The position numbers and the translations under genes are program-made. A DNA stretch of 64,000 bases from contig NZ_JACHCR010000014.1 in assembly GCF_014205845.1 (NCBI RefSeq), positions 62,001 to 126,000 on the forward strand, in the 5' to 3' direction. This DNA comes from Mucilaginibacter cryoferens. GTDB lineage: Bacteria > Bacteroidota > Bacteroidia > Sphingobacteriales > Sphingobacteriaceae. Positions 10,005 through 18,898 of the stretch are shown here, in pieces; positions within the stretch are counted from its first letter, which is position 1, and every line of letters starts with the position of its first letter. Under the pieces are notes generated by a model that was not told where the DNA came from, ran no database searches, and saw only the letters and a program-made list of their open reading frames with translations.

Positions 10005-10700
10005 ATGGCAAAAAGTAAAAATACCTGTGATTTAAAAAGCTGCTTTTTGTGCACGCATTGTTTAAAAGATTGGATACCTGTTATTGAGGCACACCGACGA
10101 AATTACGTTGTAAAAAAAGGCGAGGCTATATTTAAGGAGGGCGACCCGGTTACCGGTATTTACTTTGTTTACGAGGGTAAAATAAAGGTGCACAAAAAGT
10201 GGGATGCCGAAAAGGAACTGATATTGCGTTTTGCCAGAAAAGGCGACATTGTTGGTCATCTCGGGCTTGGCGATACAGGTTACTACCCGGTATCGGCAAC
10301 AGCTATTGAAGCGGGAGTGATTTGTTACATCGGGATGGATTTCCTGGAATCGACCTTGAGTGTTAATAATAATTTTGTGATAAAGCTCATGCGCTTTTTT
10401 GCTAATGAGTTACAGGAATCTGAAAAGCGGATGCGCAATCTGGCACACATGCCGGTTAAAGGGCGGGTTGCGCAGGCACTCATTTCTCTAAAGAGTAAGT
10501 TTGGGGTAAATGCCGGCGGGTTTATCGATATCGACCTGAGCCGTCAGGATCTGGCTGCGTTTACAGGCGCGGCATACGAATCGCTGTTTCGTACTATTAA
10601 CGACCTGGTTGAAGAAAAGATCATAGAAATAGCCGGGAAAAGTATCCTTATAAAAAACGAGAGCTTATTGCTTAAACTAACAGAAGAGGCCGGTGGATAA
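10005..10700 (+). CDS. Crp/Fnr-family regulator with N-terminal four-Cys motif
   Basis: With the ATG at 10005 the product is 231 residues; a TTG at 9978 is the only earlier start. Residues 8-19 carry C-x4-C-x2-C-x2-C, a spacing able to hold an Fe-S cluster as in FNR-type oxygen or NO sensors. A cyclic-nucleotide-binding-like beta-roll follows (about 30-150, with GDIVGHLGLG). The C-terminal winged helix (about 155-231) has the recognition segment LSRQDLAAFTGAAYESLFRTI. It is 9 bases from the stop of the convergent HPP gene and divergent from the CLC gene. Redox or NO sensing is inferred from the Cys spacing only. Confidence 0.88.
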   Translation: MAKSKNTCDLKSCFLCTHCLKDWIPVIEAHRRNYVVKKGEAIFKEGDPVTGIYFVYEGKIKVHKKWDAEKELILRFARKGDIVGHLGLGDTGYYPVSATAIEAGVICYIGMDFLESTLSVNNNFVIKLMRFFANELQESEKRMRNLAHMPVKGRVAQALISLKSKFGVNAGGFIDIDLSRQDLAAFTGAAYESLFRTINDLVEEKIIEIAGKSILIKNESLLLKLTEEAGG

Positions 10701-10708
10701 CCGGCTGT

Positions 10709-11290
10709 TTAGCGCTGGTACCGGCGCCATACCATATACCACTTTTTATTGTTGGGATACCTGCGGTGGCTGCTAATGTTGTTAACAAATACGGCTACCA
10801 GTAGCAGTACCGTTGCGCCGGATAATACCGGACTTAATACATACAGATAGCCCAAAGCCTGTATTTTGGCCGAGCCTATATTGGCAATCAGGGCGGTAGC
10901 CCCGCCCGGCGGATGCAATGTTTTGGTAATCTGCATCAGTACGATAGAAATTGACACAGCCAGGGCCGATGAAAGCCAAACCTCATGCGGGATTAGCTTA
11001 TGCATAGTTACGCCAACAATGGCACATATCACATGCCCGCCAATTAAATTTCGCGGTTGTGCCAGCGGGCTGTTCACAATACCGTAAATTAATACCGATG
11101 ACGCGCCGAAGGAACCAATAAGGAATAAATTATCTGAAGGGCTAAAATAACGGCTGCTAAAAAAACCAATAACACCTATCCCCAGAAACGAGCCAATAAA
11201 CGTCCACAAATGTTCTTTATAATCAACCAGTGTTTCTTTATAAACAATATAACGGGCGGTGCGTACGTGGCGATGTATCCTTCTGATCAT
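10709..11290 (-). CDS. HPP-family integral membrane protein
   Basis: 193 residues with four to five hydrophobic segments and the family-defining motif LHPPGGATALIANIG near residues 125-140. HPP proteins are small inner-membrane proteins; plant and cyanobacterial members have been linked to nitrite transport, but bacterial roles are poorly defined. A TACTTTTG -7 element (minus strand, 11307-11314) sits 17 bases before the ATG. The gene converges on the Crp/Fnr gene with an 8-base gap. Confidence 0.88.
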   Translation of the reverse strand: MIRRIHRHVRTARYIVYKETLVDYKEHLWTFIGSFLGIGVIGFFSSRYFSPSDNLFLIGSFGASSVLIYGIVNSPLAQPRNLIGGHVICAIVGVTMHKLIPHEVWLSSALAVSISIVLMQITKTLHPPGGATALIANIGSAKIQALGYLYVLSPVLSGATVLLLVAVFVNNISSHRRYPNNKKWYMVWRRYQR

Positions 11291-11306
11291 AATTTATAAA
11301 CGTGTG

Positions 11307-11314
11307 CAAAAGTA
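11307..11314 (-). promoter_or_regulatory. TAnnTTTG -7 element for the HPP gene
   Basis: On the minus strand this reads TACTTTTG, a full match to the TAnnTTTG consensus, 17 bases before the ATG. No clear -33 TTG at the usual spacing. Confidence 0.45.
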
Positions 11315-11617
11315 GGCACTTTAATTATAATCGGTGGCCGATGATTTAAAATCAATTCAGGAGGGATACTGCCGGGAAAAAACAGCAGCTTTACCTCAAA
11401 TAGCGTAATTTTTTTCTCTTCATAAACGGGGGTATTGTTTTTGTCTATGGTTTGTGGATTTTAATATAGATTTTATAGATATCGATTTCGGCCAGGCTCA
11501 ACTGTTTGTAAATTTGGTTCAGCTTTACTTTTCGGCAATAACAATCCCGAATTTATTGTGATAAAGTGCTTGCCCATTAGCCCCCCAATGTAAACTATAA
11601 AAACAGCGAAACTATAT
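11315..11617. other. Intergenic region without a supported gene
   Basis: About 300 bases between the HPP and GH97 genes. On the minus strand a short open stretch reads QIYKQLSLAEIDIYKIYIKI and then stops, which looks protein-like. It has no start codon and only about 35 codons, so at most it is a remnant. Nothing else recognisable. Confidence 0.4.
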
Positions 11618-13606
11618 TTAATTCACTTTTTCAAACCGTGCCGCCCAGCCTCCGCCGGATGCCAGTTTTACAGGTAGTTTATCTTTGGCGCTAACATTTA
11701 TTACTGTTCGTTTATAATCGGTTGCATCGCTGTTTGCATTTATGCCATCTTCAAATACAATGGCCTTGTAATTGCCATCGCCTAAAAAAGAAAGATCGAT
11801 GCTCAATGCTCTTGCATCCCAATTACTCATGGCACCGGCATACCAGGTAGTGCCTTTGCGGCGGGCTATGGCCACAAACTCGCCAACTTTGCCATCAAGC
11901 GCTACGGTTTCGTTAAAGGTGGTGGGTACGGCGGCTATAAAATCGGTACTCTCCTGTTCTTTGGTATAAATGGTTGGGTTATCGGCCATCATTTGCAGCG
12001 GGGCTTCAAATATGGTGTACATAGCCAATTGATGGCAGCGGGTGCCCTGGCTCATGGGGTTACCGTTTATTGGCCGGTAATTGGCCTTGTTGGCATTACG
12101 CATAGCCCCCGGAGTGTAATCCATAGGGCCAGATAGCATGCGGATAAAAGGTATGCTTACATCATAACCGGGATGGTTTGCTACGCCCCATTTTACATTT
12201 TCCAACCCTTTTACACCTTCAAAATTCACAATGTTAGGAAAAGTGCGCTGGATACCGCTGGGTTTATACATGCCATGGTAATCAACAATGAGGTGATGAT
12301 CTGCAGCTTTTTGGGCTATATCGTAAAGGGATGAAACCATCTTCTGGTCGTCCCGGTCTATAAAATCTATCTTGAAACCTTTTACACCCATTTCCGAAAA
12401 TTTAGCAAAGGCTGCATCCGTTTGGCGGGTAAGGGCATACCAGCTGGTCCACAAAATAAGGCCTACGTTTTTCTGTTTGGCATAGTCAACAAGCTCGGGC
12501 AAATTAATATCCGGCGAGATCTGGTTCAGATCAATAATGCTCGACCAGCCCTCATCCAGCACCACATACTCTACTTTGTTAGCCGCTGCAAAATCGATAT
12601 AGTATTTATAGGTTGGGTTGTTGATCCCCGCCTTAAAATCAACATGGCTGATGTTCCAGTCGTTCCACCAATCCCAGGCTACTTTGCCCGGTTTAATCCA
12701 CGATAGATCGGCCACCCGGGATGGCTCGGCTAATTTTTGTACCATATCGCTATTGGCCAGTTGCTTATCTTCGGTGCTAATGATCACCACCCGCCACGGA
12801 AAACTGCGGGTACCCTGTGTTTTGGCAATGTAATCGGCACGGCCGTTCACTATATAATTCATGTTTTCATAGCCGCCGGTATGTTCAACGGTTGGGTATT
12901 TGGCAAACGCGCCTTTAAGGTTTTTGCTGTTTTTGCCATCGCTGGTTAAATACATGCCGGGGTAGTTATTCAGGTCGGCCTCTAAAATGGCTGCTTTGTT
13001 GGGGTCGCCCACATCAACCAAAACAGGTAAAAATGCAAGCGTATCTTTTTTTACTGCAGATATGTTTATATTATCGTATAAAGCCTCAAAAGAGGTGGTC
13101 CATTTATCTTTGTTCCTAAAATCGTTTACAAAGGGCAGGTAGGCTTTATCATCATCTTTAAAATTAAAGTTAGCCTCCTCATCTACCACGGTGATATCTC
13201 CCTTTATTTGGGTAATAAAGCGGTAGGCAACACCATCGTTATAAGCCCGAAACACTACGCTGTAGTCGCCCTTAAAACCAATAGTTACCTGGTTGTATTG
13301 GTCATGTACCTTGTCTTTTTTATAAATGGGCGTGTTAAAATATTGATCGGCAGATGATGTTTTTGCCGATTTTACAACCGCGTTTTTACCCAATACCTCG
13401 CCATTTGCCAGCGTCATGGATATGGCCGATGGCGTAATAATTTCCGTATCCTGGTGCTTTACCTGCCAGCTGATGGCTGAGCCTGTGGTTACACCCAGGT
13501 CGATTTTACCATCGGGCGATTTTACGTGGTAACTTTTGCTCGATTGGGCAAGCGATATAATTACTGGAAAACACAGGGAAAGTGCGAGCAATAGTTTAAT
13601 CTTCAT
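11618..13606 (-). CDS. Glycoside hydrolase family 97 (alpha-glucosidase/alpha-galactosidase type)
   Basis: 662 residues with a cleavable signal peptide (hydrophobic core LLLALSLCFPVIISLA, then QSS), so periplasmic or outer-membrane facing. It has the three-part GH97 layout: an N-terminal beta-sandwich, a (beta/alpha)8 barrel from about 300 with KVAWDWWNDW and YVVLDEGWSS, and a short C-terminal beta domain. GH97 includes SusB-type inverting alpha-glucosidases and retaining alpha-galactosidases. GFKIDFIDRDD near residue 410 marks the barrel strand that carries the catalytic acid in the family. It is the last gene of a co-directional glycanase run (GH30, GH16, outer-membrane protein, GH97). Confidence 0.92.
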   Translation of the reverse strand: MKIKLLLALSLCFPVIISLAQSSKSYHVKSPDGKIDLGVTTGSAISWQVKHQDTEIITPSAISMTLANGEVLGKNAVVKSAKTSSADQYFNTPIYKKDKVHDQYNQVTIGFKGDYSVVFRAYNDGVAYRFITQIKGDITVVDEEANFNFKDDDKAYLPFVNDFRNKDKWTTSFEALYDNINISAVKKDTLAFLPVLVDVGDPNKAAILEADLNNYPGMYLTSDGKNSKNLKGAFAKYPTVEHTGGYENMNYIVNGRADYIAKTQGTRSFPWRVVIISTEDKQLANSDMVQKLAEPSRVADLSWIKPGKVAWDWWNDWNISHVDFKAGINNPTYKYYIDFAAANKVEYVVLDEGWSSIIDLNQISPDINLPELVDYAKQKNVGLILWTSWYALTRQTDAAFAKFSEMGVKGFKIDFIDRDDQKMVSSLYDIAQKAADHHLIVDYHGMYKPSGIQRTFPNIVNFEGVKGLENVKWGVANHPGYDVSIPFIRMLSGPMDYTPGAMRNANKANYRPINGNPMSQGTRCHQLAMYTIFEAPLQMMADNPTIYTKEQESTDFIAAVPTTFNETVALDGKVGEFVAIARRKGTTWYAGAMSNWDARALSIDLSFLGDGNYKAIVFEDGINANSDATDYKRTVINVSAKDKLPVKLASGGGWAARFEKVN

Positions 13607-13730
13607 AGGTAAAGGGGATTACGGTTTAAAACGGGTGGTTTATCCAATCCGAAACTAAGCATAAATCCAAGTATGGAATAATGCATTCCTAACAAATTAT
13701 AATGAGAAAAAAACAGGGATAGAACGGTGG

Positions 13731-14621
13731 TTACCAACCTAAACTCAATCCACCGGATACTTCAAAGCCGTTCCTTACCACCTCGTTCAGTTGGGTTTTA
13801 TCAACCTGGCCACTGTTAAGGTAAAGCTGATCGGTACCGTTGCCTGTTTGCCAGGTAAAATACCCGCCGCCAATTTGTATGGCTATATGGTTAGCAATAG
13901 CGTAGCTTAGTTTCCCTCCTGCTGCAATGCCATAACCATTGGCGTTATGGTGGTAGCTGATGGGATGCTGAAAGCTGGTGATCAGATTCCAGTTGCCATT
14001 ACTGTTATAGCTTACCTGGTGATAAGTTACATCGGCATTAAATTTTAGTTTTTTAATGAGCTGTAGTGATGATGTTAGTTTTGCAAAACCACCCTTCCAC
14101 TGTGGGGCGTATGAACTGTTCAGGTTGGGAAACATGCCATCGCGATTGAGCAGGCGAAGTGTTTCTTTGCTTTCGCCATAGCCAATATAAGGCGTTAAGC
14201 TGAAGTGATGGTTGTTAAAGATGATGAATCCGGCCCCCAGGTTCCATAAGCTGGTGCTGCCTTTGTTGGCATTAAAGGTTTGGTTATAGGTGTTGTTGCC
14301 CCTATTATCGGCACCATAGTCGCTATCGTTTACGGTGCCTGTGGTTATAAACTGCCTGCTGTAATCGCCATAAATAACAAAGCGTTTGTAAAAATTGTAG
14401 CTAACCGATGCGGCTACATTTTGGCCGCCTGCCTTCATCCATTTTAACTCCGATAATACGTTGGGGTTTTGCCCGCCAATATTGCCGGCTATAGACCAAT
14501 GGAAGTTTTCCTGCTGATAACCTGTACTTACATCAGCCTGCAACTTTTTTTCAATTAGCTGGGCATGCAGCAGCATAATGCCAGGCGCAAATACAAAGCA
14601 AAATGCAATAAATTTCTTCAT
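13731..14621 (-). CDS. Outer-membrane beta-barrel protein of unknown function
   Basis: 296 residues with a signal peptide (FIAFCFVFAPGIMLLHAQ) and a body of alternating polar/aromatic strands rich in Tyr, Asn and Gly (KRFVIYGDYSRQF, HHFSLTPYIGYGES, KLSYAIANHIAIQIGGGYF) ending in GGLSLGW. This is the usual look of a 10-12-strand outer-membrane barrel in Bacteroidota. No plug or TonB box is present. It lies between the GH16 and GH97 genes with gaps of 56 and 124 bases, so a role in oligosaccharide passage or surface binding is possible but unproven. Confidence 0.65.
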   Translation of the reverse strand: MKKFIAFCFVFAPGIMLLHAQLIEKKLQADVSTGYQQENFHWSIAGNIGGQNPNVLSELKWMKAGGQNVAASVSYNFYKRFVIYGDYSRQFITTGTVNDSDYGADNRGNNTYNQTFNANKGSTSLWNLGAGFIIFNNHHFSLTPYIGYGESKETLRLLNRDGMFPNLNSSYAPQWKGGFAKLTSSLQLIKKLKFNADVTYHQVSYNSNGNWNLITSFQHPISYHHNANGYGIAAGGKLSYAIANHIAIQIGGGYFTWQTGNGTDQLYLNSGQVDKTQLNEVVRNGFEVSGGLSLGW

Positions 14622-14677
14622 CAGGTAAAAATTTAGCCTGCCCTTATGGCTAAAGGCAGGCTAAATATAACAGATAA

Positions 14678-15901
14678 CTATTGATTTATGCCAAACGCTT
14701 CCCAGCCCGATGCTGTGGCGCGGGTACAGGTCATGGGTTGTGTGCCGTTTTCGCTGGAGATAAATTTGCCATTGTTGCCGCGTAGGGTTACTTTGCCATC
14801 GCTGGTGGGCACCCAGTCGAATTTTTCCCAGTCGCTAACGGTAGTGCGGTTACAGGTAATGGCCTGGGTACCGTTTTCGCTGCTTACATATTTACCCATG
14901 CTTTGCAGCGCTACTTTGCCTGCGCCGGCATCAACAACAGTAAAAGTTTCCCATGCCGAGGCGGTAGGGCGGTTACAGTTCATGGCTTGCGTGCCGTTTT
15001 CGCCACTTACATATTGGTTGTTAATACCTTTAAGGGTGATGTTGGTGCCAATAGGCGGCGATGTGGTACTACCCGAAAGATCATATACCCGCACATAATC
15101 AACCTGCATATTGCAGGGTAAAGCGCCATCGTTAATGGTATTGCCCGGTAAATCGCCACCAATAGCCAGGTTAAGGATAATGAAGAATGGGTTGTGGAAC
15201 GCCCCGGTATTGTTAATATTGCCGGCAATATTACCGGTTACATATAAGGTATTATCAACATACCACCTAATAGAATTGGTATCCCACTCCACAGCGTAGG
15301 TATGGAAGCCTGTTGGCGTAGTGGTAGTGCTGCCGCCATATTGCGTATGGCCGTTTACATACCAGTGCATGGTGCCCAATATGGTATTGGATGTATTTAC
15401 CTGTTCCATAATATCAATTTCGCCGCATTGTGGCCAGCCTACTGTGCCAATATTGGCCCCCAGCATCCAGAACGCCGGCCAGGTACCTTGCACGGCAGGT
15501 AGCTTAATGCTGGCTTCTATACGGCCATAAGTGGGCTGAAATTTGCCGGCAGTAGTGAGTTTGGCCGATGTATACGGCTGCCCGCCCACAGTTTCCTTAC
15601 GGGCTGTGATGGTTAAATAGCCACCAGATACAGTTGCATTGGCAGATTGATAGTACTCCTTCTCGTTATTAACACCAGGGTTGCCGTTATCAATGTTCCA
15701 GTTGGCGGTGTTTACACTGGTGCCGTTAAACTCATCGCTCCAGATAAGGGTTGCTGCCCGTGGCGTGGTGGTTTGGTTTGTTGCTGCGGCAACCGCAGTT
15801 GCCGGTGTTTGTCTGTTAGCATCTTTTTTGCAGGAAACGGCCATTACGGCCAGCGCCATTAGGGCCAGCGCGCCTTTTTTTAAGTTTAGAATTGTTTTCA
15901 T
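14678..15901 (-). CDS. GH16 endo-beta-glucanase lipoprotein with C-terminal three-repeat module
   Basis: 407 residues. The N-terminus is a lipoprotein signal ([12 protein letters not shown]), so the enzyme is membrane anchored, probably at the surface. Residues ~50-275 form a GH16 jelly roll with the catalytic motif GEIDIMEQ (nucleophile and acid/base Glu flanking the Asp). The closest look is to laminarinases/lichenases acting on beta-1,3- or mixed-linked glucans. Residues ~283-407 hold three ~40-residue repeats around [13 protein letters not shown], resembling a fascin/ricin-like beta-trefoil likely to bind sugar. The same module, almost identical, ends the GH30 gene just upstream. Confidence 0.92.
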   Translation of the reverse strand: MKTILNLKKGALALMALAVMAVSCKKDANRQTPATAVAAATNQTTTPRAATLIWSDEFNGTSVNTANWNIDNGNPGVNNEKEYYQSANATVSGGYLTITARKETVGGQPYTSAKLTTAGKFQPTYGRIEASIKLPAVQGTWPAFWMLGANIGTVGWPQCGEIDIMEQVNTSNTILGTMHWYVNGHTQYGGSTTTTPTGFHTYAVEWDTNSIRWYVDNTLYVTGNIAGNINNTGAFHNPFFIILNLAIGGDLPGNTINDGALPCNMQVDYVRVYDLSGSTTSPPIGTNITLKGINNQYVSGENGTQAMNCNRPTASAWETFTVVDAGAGKVALQSMGKYVSSENGTQAITCNRTTVSDWEKFDWVPTSDGKVTLRGNNGKFISSENGTQPMTCTRATASGWEAFGINQ

Positions 15902-15991
15902 AATGTTTGGTATTAGGTATTACAATTAGTTGATTGTGCTTTATCTGCTTTTATGTAGGGAGGCTAAATGTTGCGTTTTCGCATTTTTCTT

Positions 15992-17869
15992 TTACTTATT
16001 CACTCCAAAAGCTTCCCAGCCCGATATGCTGGTTCGGTTACAGGTCATGGCCTGGGTGCCGTTTTCTGATGATACATATTTGCCGTTGTTGCCGCGCAGG
16101 GATATGGTACCATCGGCGTTAATCAGCCAGTCAAATTTTTCCCAATCGCCGTAGGTGGTGCGGTTACAGGTGATGGCCTGGGTGCCATTTTCTGACGATA
16201 CATATTTACCCATGCCTTGTAGCGCCACTTTACCTGCCCCTGCATCAACCACGGTAAACTGCTCCCATGCCGATGCGGTTGGGCGGTTACAATTCATGGC
16301 TTGAGTTCCGTTTTCGCTGCTTACATATTGGCTATTGATGCCCTTGAGCGTAATAACCGAGCCAATTGGCGCGCCTGAGGATGATCCGCTTGATTGTGTG
16401 CCACTCCATTTAAAGGTTGCCACCGCGCCGGCGGCCAAGGAATAGGTGAAAGATTCGGCGCCCCATTTTACTTTAAAGCTTACAGCCGCGCTGCCGGTAT
16501 TAAGTGCTACCAGCACCTTGCTGCCATCGGCGTTTTTGAACGCCACGTTCTGGATATCGCCCGAGAGGTTAGAGGAGATGCGCACCGCCCCAGGCCTTAC
16601 AAAACGGGCTGCATGGCCAATAATGTAATACCCAACATTGCGGGTTATAGATGTACCGCTTACTGTGATAGCGCCTAAACAGGTACTGCAGCCACCTGCC
16701 GTATGCGGGTTGTAATTAACATCGGCTGCCAGGTTCCATTCTAAAACGTTGCGGCTCCAGTTACGGGTTGCACCAATAACCAGGTTGTTTACGTGCCATG
16801 ACAGGTCGCCGCCAAAATTGCTTGGCGCGCCAACCCACTGCTCGGTGAAGTATACATTTTTAGCCGGATAGGCATTATGCACATCGCTTAATGAAGCGAT
16901 GGCTCCCGCGTATAAGTGAAAAGCCGAACCATCTACATAGGGGTTTGCACCGGCATCGGCCAATACGGCTTCGGGATAGTCAATCCTATCGGTGTTATGG
17001 TCATAAGCGATAATCTTGGTAGCAAAGCCAGCCGCCCTTATTTGCGGGCCCAGGTTATTTTTGATGAAGTTGGCTTCTTCGCTGGCCTGCATCACCATAC
17101 TTGGATTGTTGTAGGGGTTAAGCGGTTCGTTTTGGGGCGTAATTGCATCAATGGTAATGCCCTGCGCCTGCATGGCTTGCAGATATTTTACAAAATAGAG
17201 GGCGTAAGCGCCATAATATGCCGTATTTAAACTACCGCCGGTATAGCCGTTATTGCCCGTAGTGTTTAGCTTCATCCAGGTTGGGGCCGTCCACGGTGTT
17301 GCTATAATTTTAATGGAGGGATTAATGGCGATGATCTTTTTCAATATCGGCAACAGATCCAGGTTCTCCTGGCTGATGCTGAAATTGTTCATGTTTACAT
17401 CGCCCGCTACCTGGTTATAAGTAAAATCGCTGGAGCTTAGGTCTGATGCACCTATGCTGATGCGCAGGTAGCTGATGCCTATTTGCCCGTTGGTTGTGCC
17501 AAAAAGTTCGTTTAAAACGGCGGCCTGGTTGCCGCCTAATCCGTTTAATAAACTGGCGCTGCCGCCGGTTAGGGTAAAGCCAAAACCATCAATGCCCTGG
17601 TATGTGGTGTTTTCGTCAACAGTTACGGTTGTGGCATTGGTGCCGGCATCTGCAGCAAAATTAAAACTGGTTTGGGCAGCCAAAAGGTTGGATTGGTCTG
17701 ATGTGGTAAGCCAGGTGTTTACCACATCATTAGCGGCGCGCGCCACCGTTCCGCTGGTTTCCTGTGCTTTTGCCGCCCCGGTATTGGCGTCCTTTTTACA
17801 GGAAAACAATAAGGCCGCGGGTAGCAGGGTGAGGACTGCTAATCGCTTTAAATTGTAGTTGATGTTCAT
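15992..17869 (-). CDS. GH30 glucanase lipoprotein with C-terminal three-repeat module
   Basis: Starting at the ATG at 17869 gives 625 residues with a clean lipoprotein signal ([13 protein letters not shown]); an in-frame ATG at 17911 would only add a non-signal stretch. The catalytic barrel shows GH30 acid/base motif [10 protein letters not shown] and nucleophile motif VYFTEQW, plus the beta-side domain near [19 protein letters not shown]30 subfamily 3-type enzymes cut beta-1,6-glucan; a glucosylceramidase-like activity is the alternative. A Ser/Gly linker joins the same fascin/ricin-like triple repeat found in the GH16 protein (about residues 505-625). It is 90 bases upstream of GH16 on the same strand, so the two may be co-transcribed. 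Confidence 0.92.
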   Translation of the reverse strand: MNINYNLKRLAVLTLLPAALLFSCKKDANTGAAKAQETSGTVARAANDVVNTWLTTSDQSNLLAAQTSFNFAADAGTNATTVTVDENTTYQGIDGFGFTLTGGSASLLNGLGGNQAAVLNELFGTTNGQIGISYLRISIGASDLSSSDFTYNQVAGDVNMNNFSISQENLDLLPILKKIIAINPSIKIIATPWTAPTWMKLNTTGNNGYTGGSLNTAYYGAYALYFVKYLQAMQAQGITIDAITPQNEPLNPYNNPSMVMQASEEANFIKNNLGPQIRAAGFATKIIAYDHNTDRIDYPEAVLADAGANPYVDGSAFHLYAGAIASLSDVHNAYPAKNVYFTEQWVGAPSNFGGDLSWHVNNLVIGATRNWSRNVLEWNLAADVNYNPHTAGGCSTCLGAITVSGTSITRNVGYYIIGHAARFVRPGAVRISSNLSGDIQNVAFKNADGSKVLVALNTGSAAVSFKVKWGAESFTYSLAAGAVATFKWSGTQSSGSSSGAPIGSVITLKGINSQYVSSENGTQAMNCNRPTASAWEQFTVVDAGAGKVALQGMGKYVSSENGTQAITCNRTTYGDWEKFDWLINADGTISLRGNNGKYVSSENGTQAMTCNRTSISGWEAFGVNK

Positions 17870-18335
17870 AAAATTATTATTTGGTTTAATTGATTGCACA
17901 CTAAATTCCATGGCAAAAGGCTGGCTACGGCATTGCTAAATCGCTTTAACAGATTTAACCAATGCTTAAAACACAATAGTTTAACCGATGGTGAAAGCAC
18001 ATCGCTCAAAACAATTTTTCGGGAAGACAGGCTTATGTATGGTTTATAATTGTAAAACAAATTTATGCTATTTTAAATGTAATAAACAAGTAAAATATTC
18101 ATAAATAACTGATTAATAGTTAATTATATGTGTTTTGATACGCTTTAAACGCATGCGTAAAATATTAAAAACGAGGGTTTGAACGCTTATTCGGCGGTTT
18201 TTTATAGCTTGATAATTAATTATGATACGCTTCTATCACAATTAATTTTAACGAAAGTTAATACTGGAATATAATGGACAAAGATGTGACGTTTAAGGAA
18301 TTACTTTACCAAAAACATTACCTTTGATGTAATAT
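17870..18335. promoter_or_regulatory. Divergent upstream region of GH30 and gtrA-like genes
   Basis: A 466-base A+T-rich region without a gene. It holds two copies of TGATACGCTT (18137-18146, extended to TGATACGCTTTAA at 18149, and 18223-18232), a palindrome ACGCATGCGT (18150-18159) directly beside the first copy, and a TACCTTTG -7 element (18319-18326) for the plus-strand gtrA-like gene. The TGATACGCTTTAA sequence recurs upstream of the second GH30 gene. Confidence 0.5.
18319..18326 (+). promoter_or_regulatory. TAnnTTTG -7 element for the gtrA-like gene
   Basis: TACCTTTG, matching the consensus, 9 bases before the ATG at 18336. The short leader is common in this group. Confidence 0.45.
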
Positions 18336-18839
18336 ATGAGAAAGGTACACGATTTTATAAGGCGGACAATTTTTTACATCATCGACCTGTTTTATAAACC
18401 GTTTAAAAAATGGATGCCTCTGCATACTTTTCGTTACGCGGCCTGCGGCGGTGGTAATGTGGTATTTGATATTACGCTGTTTTCTATATGCTATAACTTC
18501 ATCTTTAAAAAGCAGGACCTCCATATCGGGGTGTACACGCTAAGTCCGCATATTGCATCATTGATTCTTTCGTTCAGTGTATCATTTTGTACCGGGTTTT
18601 ACTTAAACCGGTATATCATCTTTAAAGAGTCGGGCCTAAGTAAAAGGGGGCAGCTTTCGCGGTTTATTATGGTGAATGCAATCTGTATCCTTCTTAACGT
18701 CGTCTTCCTTAAAATACTGGTAGATTATATGGGGCTTTATCCAACGCCATCAAAAATTATCGCTACGGTATTTATCGCTTGTTTTAGCTATTTCAGCCAA
18801 ACGCATTTTTTCTTTAAGGCGAAGAAAGAAACTGTTTAG
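18336..18839 (+). CDS. GtrA-family membrane protein
   Basis: 167 residues with four hydrophobic segments in the GtrA pattern: an opening FRYAACGGGNVVFDITLF, a second helix with FSVSFCTGFYLNRYIIF, and a closing ATVFIACFSYFSQTHFFF. GtrA-like proteins are small inner-membrane proteins thought to help move lipid-linked sugars for cell-surface polysaccharide modification. No glycosyltransferase partner is adjacent. It is convergent with the sensor gene at 18899, separated by 59 bases. Confidence 0.85.
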   Translation: MRKVHDFIRRTIFYIIDLFYKPFKKWMPLHTFRYAACGGGNVVFDITLFSICYNFIFKKQDLHIGVYTLSPHIASLILSFSVSFCTGFYLNRYIIFKESGLSKRGQLSRFIMVNAICILLNVVFLKILVDYMGLYPTPSKIIATVFIACFSYFSQTHFFFKAKKETV

Positions 18840-18898
18840 TTAGTCTTTTTATTTTTGACTTAGAACTTAAGACTTTGTACTAAAGCCTACCCTATAAA

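Noticed and set aside
11315..11617. Possible small protein or gene remnant reading QIYKQLSLAEIDIYKIYIKI on the minus strand
   Set aside because: No start codon, about 35 codons only, and no promoter; kept as intergenic note.
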